DNA of 64,000 nt from Euptelea pleiosperma (Eukaryota > Streptophyta > Magnoliopsida > Ranunculales > Eupteleaceae). Below are positions 56,222 through 64,000 of the stretch, one piece after another. Made by a program: the position numbers and the translations under genes. Positions within the stretch are counted from its first letter, which is position 1; each line of letters opens with the position of its first letter. The stretch is from positions 22,632,154 through 22,696,153 of the forward strand of contig CM068552.1 of NCBI GenBank assembly GCA_035048495.1. The letters run 5' to 3'. The notes under the pieces are model-generated. The model was not told the origin of the DNA. It saw only the letters and a list, made by a program, of their open reading frames with translations, and made no database searches.

Positions 56222-58544
56222 GTGTCATCGAAGGTTTACTCTTCTTTTTATCTGTCTTTTTTTCGCCATATAGTGATATTCGCCGCGACTAAAATTACCA
56301 AAATATAGATGCAACTAGTATGAGGAGTTGATTTTTTTTATCGACAACTAATAAATTTTTTGGATCCTACGGTGAGAAAAATTTGAGATAGCACACGTGC
56401 CAGCCACGAGTCTTGATATGATTCAAACTTTGACAAAACTTTTGGCTGGCAGCAGAAAATTATTGCTGTGATCTCAAAGTAGGAGAGAAAGAAGATACGA
56501 CAAAACTTTAACTTTGACAAAACTCTAACTTTGCCCAAAAACCATTGGCTGGCAGGAGTAAATTATTACGAGAAGCCCAAGTTTAGACAGAGAGAGGGGG
56601 AGAGAGAAAGAGGTTTGACGAGGTTTGATGAATGAGTGGCTCGGGTTAAGAAACGGTAAGGACCACCCACTGGAGGCGGCTGACAGAAGAGGGAGGGGGT
56701 TAAGGGGACAATGGCCTTTTAGTGAAGCATGGAGCCACCTTGGTTTCTGGGGGTCTTGTAAAGCCCTCCTCAGTAAACACCCCGCCCCGTTTTTTCTTTG
56801 GCCGTTTCAGCCTCCCATGCGCCACTTCTCAGCTCCACACCCCTTTCTTTGGCTTGACTCCTTCTCTTCCCCCCCTCCCCCCTCCACCCTCCACCTTCCT
56901 ATTCGTCCTTTTCTTTATCTCTAATTATAATATACCTCACTATTTAATTACCCCAAATTAAAACCTTATGCAAATCGAATCTTCCGTATAATAAATGATT
57001 TCATGTGCATGCAACCGTATCCAATGACTGACCAATATAGACTTACTACACATGGGGGGGTGCTTTTTCTCCAAGACCCATGCCTTCCCTCCCATGTCCT
57101 ACAAAAAATTTAGATTCAGAGGAATCTCGTGGCCCTACCTAGCACATATCTTTGGGCCTGGCCTACTGATCGCATGGATGTTTAATTAGCCCACCCCTTG
57201 GTCAGCCTGATTGGTTATCTCTGCCCATTACATTTTATCAACCAAGGGATTGGCTAAGCATCCATGCGGTCACTGTTTAGACGAGTCACCCGTTTAAAGG
57301 CCGAGTCCAGTCAAAACTCAATTTTTTTTTTTTTTTTTTCTGATTTTCTAAATATTTTTTTGTATTTTTTTTCCTATTTTCAAAGTTTTCCTTAATAAAT
57401 ATTATTTTATATATGTTTAAATAAATAATAATCAATTTAATGACTCGCCGAGTCGACTCCCGAGTTATTGAGGTGACTCGGCCCAATGGACTTCCGAGTC
57501 GAGTCCGAGTTCCGAGTTTTAGAACATAGCATAGAACCAATAGAGTCCTCGATCTGCATCTAAATTTTTTTGATACTTCCTTAACATGGCGTCCTAGTCA
57601 TTTTCTCATAAATAGAAACACCGACTACAATAGAAGTACAAAATATGATGACTTTGTAGATACAAAATATAGGCTTTGCATTAGAGTGGTATCCATCTGT
57701 TGTAAGAAATAGTGTTCTAACACCAATGGAAGAAATCAGAAAAATTAAAGGAGAAGAATATGATCAATGGTCTTCAAGGTGAAATGGTCGATATCTTTTA
57801 GATGGTATTTCTTCCATTCTGATCAAAATTGTGAGTGCACAAAGGGTATAGAGAGACCACTTTCAGGAGATAATGAAGCCCTAGATTACTGATGGTTGAG
57901 ATCGAATTATGGACAATTCGATGCAATCCGAACACTTTGTTTTTGTGAACTGATGTAACCTAGAACTTAGAACTTTGTTTTTGTTTTTCCGTATGAGAGA
58001 ATTTTCCTTTTCTGAAATTCTGTGTGAATTTAATGTTAATTCAATGTGTTTATGTTAATCACATGCCTTGACTTTTATAGACAAGTATGTGTCTTTTTCC
58101 AATAGACACCATTTGGATCTTACAGTCTAGATCTGATCGGTGATTTAAACTGAGTAGTCTAGATCGATTCTTGATAGTCATGTCCTTTAATCTCGACCGG
58201 AACAATCAACTTCCATCCATCTGTGCCATCCCACGATCATATGATTCAGATCAACCGCACATGTCTACCTTTGATGATTAGAGATGATTGTTGGGACAAC
58301 CGATTGCACTATTTGACCAATCTACGTCATTTGGATCAACCATTGATCAATTAATGATTAAAATTAGAAACTCCTCAACTCCTTGTGACGATGAGTGCGT
58401 GCAAAGTGCGCTCCTAAAAGTGCCAAAAAGGCCTTAAATGCCCAATTGCCCTTTCACACATGTGCATGCGAGTGTGCATTGCACAATAACTTCACTCCAA
58501 ATGTGTCCATTAATTACGCACGTGTAGGTGAGCTTTTTATTTTA
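56222..58544. other. Intergenic with one partial foldback copy
   Basis: A degraded GTGGACCTACA-family copy lies at about 57150-57275 (GCATGGATGTTTAATTAGCC, GGCTAAGCATCCATGCGGTC). A repeat-like GACTCG/CGAGTC-rich stretch spans 57275-57525. A C/T-rich stretch (56800-56930) looks like a leader but no coding frame follows. Nothing else identified. Confidence 0.45.
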
Positions 58545-59390
58545 GGGAATTTTTGACATACCCCCCCATGTTATCTTTAAAATTTGACATACCCCCCCAC
58601 AATTTGAAATAGCTGACATACCCCCCTATGACTCGGTCCACTATTATTTGACCAGTGTTGACCCAAGTTGACTACCTAATTTTGTAGTAAAGGACGAAAG
58701 TGCCCTTGTCTTCAACATTAGATCAAGGGTTTTTAGGCCAAAACCCATACCCCAAATCAAGCATGAAAAGAGGAGATTAAAAATAAAAATTAAAACTCAT
58801 GTTGATAAACTTGAATTTTTTTTTGGTTTTTTGATGAATTAAACAAATATTGAGAAGAAAAAGAAAGAAAAAAAAAAAACTCATGACTGAATGGGATTTT
58901 TTTTATGGATTTTATTGTAGAATAAAATTTTAAAATTGGAAGAATCCATCTTTCCAAAATCCACATCTCAAAAGCTTAAAATATAAATTGCTTTGTCTTA
59001 TTTTTCATTTTTGTTAATGAAAAATTTAAAACTAAAATTGTATGCTTTGTGTTTTTTTTTTCCTTTTAACCTTGGGTTTTAATTATTGCCGAAGTGGTGG
59101 CCAGCCGGTCATGAGACTCCGGTGGGTTGGTCGCCGGTGATGGGCGTCCACCACAGCCGTTTGATTTGGGGTTTGGGTTTTGGCCCACCCTTGTTCTAAG
59201 GTTGAAGACAAGGGCATTTTTGCCATTTAATACAAAATTTGGTAGTCAACTCGGGTCAACACTGGTCAAATGACAGTGGATCGAGTCATAGGGGGGTATG
59301 TCAGCTTTTTCAAATTGTGGGGGGGGGGGGGGGGGGGGGGTGGGGGGGTCAAATTTTAAAGATAACATGGGGGGTATGTCAAAAATTCCC
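58545..59390. mobile_element. Non-autonomous Mutator-like (MULE) element, copy B
   Basis: An 846-bp sister of 1655-2476. Both ends read GGGAATTTTTGACATACCCC. It is flanked by a perfect 9-bp direct repeat TTTATTTTA (58536-58544, 59391-59399). The arms stay recognisable for over 200 bp (to CCCAAATCAA-type text). The right arm has a long G tract near 59321-59347. No transposase. Confidence 0.93.
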
Positions 59391-59399
59391 TTTATTTTA

Positions 59400-60135
59400 T
59401 AAAGACAACATTTTTCTTTCCCTATCTGATGTGGGACTAAACTTCTACACTATCTTTTACAAAAAAAATTAAACGAAGCTCAAAAGAAAAAAACTTTGTT
59501 TTAAAAATCATCCTAATACCGTTATAATGGGCATAAAATCACAAGGTTTAACTTAGTGTTTGAAAACTCAAAAACTCGACTCGACTTGAAAGTTTACTTA
59601 GTTGAGTTAACTCGAAGACATTCGAACTCGACTCAAAGTAACTTGATTTGAAATATATTAATATAATACGTATATTAAGTCACAACTCTTTCAAGTTTTA
59701 TATATATCAAAATCCTGTTGAGTCAACTAAAAAACTAGCCGAATTGAGTCAACTTGCTAAGTTTCGAGTTGACACGATATGAGTTTTAAAACACTGGTTT
59801 AACTTGGCCTCTAATCTACTCTTGATCTAAGACCTTGAAGCACTTGCCTAAGCTATCACAAGATGGTTGCATAGATATTTTGACAAAGCCAAACCTGCAT
59901 AAATGTCACTGTGACACAATGACAAAGTGACTTCCAACATTAATTTTGAAAGTTCATTGGACTTGATTAATGTTCCATTTGGATGATTGGACACCTTACA
60001 GTCTCTACTTCTAAAAAAATATAGGTTTTAAGAAATAAATAGATTTCAATTAATAGAAAATTGAGAGTGAAAGTATGGCATAAAATAAATAAGACTACAT
60101 ATCTCAATTTTTCTGTTAAGTAAGTTCATTCCGTT
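59400..60135. other. Intergenic, no gene seen
   Basis: Includes a GAGTCGAGT/ACTCGACT-rich stretch (about 59570-59790). No coding frame or defined element was recognised. Confidence 0.4.
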
Positions 60136-60139
60136 CTCG

Positions 60140-61656
60140 TTATTCCGAATACCTAGAAGGAGGGGGGGGGGTTGATTATGTATTAAAATTTTCTTTAACA
60201 TAACAAGTTTACTAGTCTGGGAGAGGTAAACTAAATCGCATGCCATAATCCTAAATAGTTGATTGATCAAAGGATGATTATCACAATCGACTTAGATCGA
60301 ATATATCTCTGTGATATATTGTCTCTTTGTCGTTTAGATTAATCTAATTAACAAATGTGCGAAATATAAACAATCAATCACAACCATAACTCATGCGAGT
60401 TCTTACGTGGAAACTTTAGCCAAGGAAAAACTACGGGACCACGTCCAAATGGAAAGTATCATTAATTGAGAAGTTTCGAGTTACAGAAGTTACTTACACA
60501 ACACTGTTTCAAATACAGCTTCCAACCTTAGCCAAGGCTTACTGTCGGTGTAGCCACGTCCGTTGGCTCCACGCTACAAGTTGCATGCGTGCCCTCTCAA
60601 TCATGAAGCCTTTGCCGCTTTTTCAGTTTGGTACTCCCTAAACCTACCGTCTATCAGTACACCACGATATTAATTCTCACACAACGGTATCTATCGAAGG
60701 CGAATGATTCAGTACACCCTGAACCCCAAAGTTGCTCAAGTAGTGTTGAGACACATGAAGTACTCTCTCGCTTACTAGGTTAGAATACTAGTTGGAAAAC
60801 CTAAGCAGATGGAAGATCAAACTCTAAGCTTTGATCAAAAAGAAAGAGAAAGCCTTTTAAGAATGAAAATAGAAATCAAGGCTTTTGTTCTTCGACTGGG
60901 ACAACTCTTCTTTAGAAACTCTCTCTTATTGTCTGTAATTGTATATTTTATAAAGCTCAAGATGGGCTTTATTTATAAGAGTTTAGAAGCCGAAGGTCGT
61001 ACAAGTGATTGGATAATGGGAGCATGAAAATCAGATATGAAAATAGTCATTTTCTGCATATTCCAATCGATTGTACACTAGGTCCAATTGATTGTATTGT
61101 ACGGATGGGTTTTCTGTTTGTCAGTTCAATCGATTGTACACAGGGTCCAATCGATTGTACTATTTGGAAGTTCTATCCCGAATGTCCAATCGATTATACG
61201 TAGAGGTCCAATCGATCGGATTGGTTCAGTCAATGGTAGATTGAAGTCCAATCGATTGTACTCTCGGGTGGTTCTGTTCCGTAAGGTCCAATCGATTGGA
61301 CTTTCCCTTAGTCAATATTTTAGACTCTTTGCACTATATGGACCTGGGTTTGTCCTGTGACAAAATACGAGCATAATATTTTATCTTTTAAGATTCTATT
61401 CCTATGGTTACTAAGTCACTTACCTTCCTAAGCGAGTGGACACGATCTTCAACAGACAAATAACAGTTAATCAGATGAATCAAGTCGTCAACCTTCTGAT
61501 TCTTGCAATCTTCGTCTTTTAGTCTTCACGTAGTCGGAGAAGTATGCGTATCACGATCCCTTCAATGCTACAGTAGTGCTCGTAGGAACGGTTACAAGAA
61601 TGTTTTATGTCAAACGGAATATTTGCCAAAACTAGAATATGAAAATATTCTTTATA
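60140..61656 (-). mobile_element. 3' LTR of a Sirevirus-like Copia element
   Basis: On the minus strand the LTR starts near 61656, directly after a PPT-like AAAAGTGAGAGAT. A TATAAATAAAG box and leader follow (about 60980), and it ends near the C-rich stretch AACCCCCCCCCTCC at about 60160, a layout seen in Sirevirus LTRs. The start dinucleotide appears mutated (TA for TG). The left boundary is approximate and the target duplication was not resolved. Confidence 0.6.
61060..61310. repeat. CAATCGATTG palindrome repeats in the LTR
   Basis: About eight copies of CCAATCGATTG-type palindromes, spaced 15-60 bp (e.g. near 61068, 61124, 61148, 61184, 61208, 61249, 61288). Minus- and plus-strand small frames here are repeat translation only. 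Confidence 0.9.
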
Positions 61657-62290
61657 ATCTCTCACTTTTGATAATTCCGTGACAAAAAAAAAATTTAATC
61701 ACATAAAGAGTAAACAAATCAAGAGTAAAATCTCAACCCTTTACATGATATACTCACTATCTCACAATCACTCAGAGATAACAAATAGATAATATAATAT
61801 AACATTTGATCTATTTCCTGCACAACCACAACAATACATACCATATATTATCATCGGCAATAATAGGTAAAGAATTTAAGTAAGGTAATGAGTATTAATT
61901 GCACATCAGATTAGCATGTATTAACAGACATGGTAGAGAAATTTAAAAAATATATAAAAGTTTTCTCCCCCCAAATTTCTCTCTCCCTATCTTATGTATT
62001 TACTTGTTTAAATCTTTTGATTTTTCTCTCCCCCTTTATGTCACAGAATGACAAAGGTATAGAAAATACAAGCAATAACTAACATGCATGAAATTCGTAA
62101 TTGAAGTACAAGTGCATCTGTATAAGACAAAAAGCACGCAACATAATGTCATATATATCACAATGGTATATACTCTGATACATAGAAGTGAAAAAAAAAT
62201 AGCAGAGTATAACCAGAAATAGAAACAATGAGTTTATCTCTATATAGTACAATCCAAAATAACAGACAGATAACTCAAAAATACTCTATA
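61657..62290 (-). other. Internal 3' region with duplicated PPT signatures
   Basis: The minus strand contains GACATAAAGGGGGAGAGA (about 62026-62044) preceded by TTTGTCATTCTGT, and again TTTGTCACGGAATTATCAAA plus AGTGAGAGA at the LTR edge. Repeated copies of the polypurine tract before the 3' LTR are a known Sirevirus feature. No ORF. Confidence 0.6.
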
Positions 62291-62296
62291 AATACC

Positions 62297-63662
62297 TTAA
62301 GATAATGGTTTATCCGATGATCCGACATCATCCTGTGGAGGATCTGGCTCTAGAAATGGAGGTCTTGGACCGAATCCACAATGAGCAAACTGATACTCCA
62401 TGAAGCTCTGCATGTTGGATAGAGTCCCTCTCATGTCACCGAACCCTGAGATCTGGCGATCCTCGATACGTTGGAGATGCTGGGATGTCATCTGCTCAAA
62501 GCTACCAAGTCTCTGATCAAAGCCATCCATCCTTTGATGAAGAGACTCTAGAGTGACTGGAGGTCTAATCTCTGCATCGACAGGTGGATCTCCAACTGGA
62601 GGAACCTCATCATCGGCAAAAATATCATCGATGCTATCATCGCTATCAGGCTCCCAAGGTCGACCCCTGACTCTCCATACCTGGGACTGGTTCTTACGTA
62701 TAGTAGAGCATCCAATGGGTCCCATAGGTTTAGCAATAGTCTCAGAGTCTGAGATAGACACACCATGATGGAGTTGAAGATCACTAACGATGTAACGGAT
62801 AAGAACGACAAGGATGGCTCACCAAATAGTCACTGACCCGGGCAATAACACAAAACATGAATCTAGGAAGGTCAATGGTGAAACCCGTAGCAAGATGATA
62901 CATGAGCTGAAGACGATCAATGTTCACTTGGGCTCTACGACCAGGTGGATCAATGTTGTACCCAGAAATCTAGTGCAACAAACGATACTCAGGGAGGAGA
63001 GTACTGACTAGAATATCAAAAACCCAGTCAAACATAGCCCCACAAAGAGTCTCAGTCAAGGTGACTCGGGATGTGGTCAACTCACTAGTCCTAGGGAGAC
63101 ACTCAATTCTAGCAGAATGACGAGGAATACCAAGAAAAGAAGCAATCAAATCAGGAGTAATCTTCATAGGAATCCCACTGACATATGTCTAAAAAGACAA
63201 CTGAGTCTCATCATCACAATGGACATCATGGATATTTGAATAGCAAATCTGGACAAGAGTAGGGTAGTAAGGCTGATTCATCAGAAGAACTGGTAACCAA
63301 TGCCAAGATATAAAAATGGTCTCTACTAGGGTACCCGCAATCTCACCAAGAATGACAAACCACTTAGCACTAAAAGGCCGACTCTGAAAATGTTTGAATC
63401 GAATACCAACTCTATCAAAAATAAACACAGGACTTACTTCAAGAGATGGAGAACGACTTGCACGAGAAGATGATGCACGGCCTTGCTCTCTGACAACTCT
63501 CCTCTGACCCCGGGATGACTCACCTCTCTCTATAGGATGAGATGAGGGAGGTCTATCACATCTCCTAGCCCGAACATTGCTCATGGGTTGAAGGGTCTCA
63601 AACTCTTCCTCCTCAGCATAGGAGTGTACAACATGCCTCCTACGATGCGTTTCGTCCGCCAT
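62297..63662 (-). pseudogene. Plant-transposon / env-position ORF of the Sirevirus-like element
   Basis: It starts at ATG 63662 (MADETHRRRHVVHSYAEEEE). A basic Arg/Ser-rich region (RRCDRPPSSHP) precedes blocks FQSRPFSAKWFVI, YYPTLVQICYSNIHDV, TYVSGIPMKITPDLIASFLG and RLQLMYHLATGF. These resemble the 'putative plant transposon protein' domain (PF20167-like) found in extra ORFs of plant retroelements. An acidic C-terminus (SDDSIDDIFADDEVPP) and a QRMDGFDQRLGSFEQMTSQH coiled segment close it at 62297. Two in-frame TAGs (63191-63189 and 62972-62970) and a frameshift near 62770 break it. Position before the 3' LTR suits the env-like extra ORF of Sireviruses. Function unknown. Confidence 0.6.
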
Positions 63663-63884
63663 TACCACTAAAATGGGGAGAAACGACAATAAAATCCCAT
63701 ATCTCAAGAAATCGGGAAAAATAAGAAGATGAAGAGGGTGAAGTGAAATCAGACGAAATAGTTGGAGATTCCTCACCAAAACAATGTAGAATAGTAGATT
63801 GGGCAAGAACAATCAATTGGGAGGAGTTTGAGAGCAGTTGGAATCGATTGGAGGTGAAAATGAACCAAAATGGGTTTTTATAAA

Positions 63885-64000
63885 TCAGAGGTTCGCGTAG
63901 TCCAATCGATTGGACTCACTTAGAAATTTTTTTCACAATTTGTTTTTAATTTTTTTTGAAATTTTCAGAGGTTCGCGTAGTCCAATCGATTGGACTCACT
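63885..64000. repeat. 80-bp-period direct repeat with CAATCGATTG palindromes
   Basis: TCAGAGGTTCGCGTAGTCCA followed by ATCGATTGGACTCACT occurs at 63885-63920 and again at 63965-64000, an exact 80-bp spacing, and the second copy touches the window edge. The same palindrome type fills the LTR at 61060-61310. Confidence 0.92.

Noticed and set aside
56625..56961. 99- and 79-codon plus-strand frames
   Set aside because: C/T-rich, proline-phenylalanine-rich translation without any domain, and no supporting splice or start context.

Overview
The window reads as intergenic and intronic DNA of a flowering plant with a repeat-rich genome. The evidence is AT-rich non-coding sequence, plant-type LTR retrotransposons (Tat-lineage Ty3/gypsy and a Sirevirus-like Copia end), L1 and RTE LINE tails, tRNA-derived SINEs, hAT and Mutator MITEs, and a DUF1644 zinc-finger gene (a land-plant family). 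No species call is possible from sequence alone.

Only one convincing intact host gene was found. It is a DUF1644 protein (25843-26976, +) coded on one exon that begins at a splice acceptor. A plant-like promoter and ATG-poor leader ending in a consensus donor lies at 6060-6408, and a 54-bp exon-like segment at 11323-11376. I infer, without proof, that these are 5' UTR exons of the same gene. That would make 6.4-25.8 kb a roughly 19-kb 5' UTR intron packed with transposons: hAT MITEs, a SINE, L1 and RTE tails, a solo LTR, a hAT transposase pseudogene and an AGGCG-rich element.

The centre (29327-40313) is one complete Tat-lineage Ty3/gypsy retrotransposon on the minus strand with 5-bp target duplications (CCCAC), PBS, PPT, gag, protease, RT/RNase H, a second (archaeal-type) RNase H, and integrase. 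Its gag-pol carries two frameshifts and two in-frame TAG codons. A second gene lies on the opposite strand between pol and the 3' LTR: three exons with two 77-78-bp introns, a Transposase_28-like N-terminus and a coiled-coil C-terminus, behind a G-box cluster and TATA box, interrupted by three stops. A 42-43-bp tandem array sits between the convergent ends of the two transcription units. This element is the most interesting object in the window.

40.3-57.3 kb is a non-coding repeat field. It holds about eight copies of a foldback (inverted-repeat) element with a GTGGACCTACA core (one with a hAT MITE nested inside), a six-unit satellite of about 150-175 bp, a 650-bp direct duplication, an LTR with an initiator-Met-type PBS, several other hairpin MITEs, and an L1 ORF2 relic. 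Two short exon-like stretches (44.86 and 45.96-46.31 kb) may be remains of an unidentified gene.

58.5-64.0 kb contains a second copy of a Mutator-like non-autonomous element (the first is at 1655-2476; both have perfect 9-bp target duplications) and the 3' end of a minus-strand Sirevirus-like element. That end comprises an LTR with CAATCGATTG palindromes, duplicated PPT signatures and a broken plant-transposon/env-position ORF, and it runs off the right edge.
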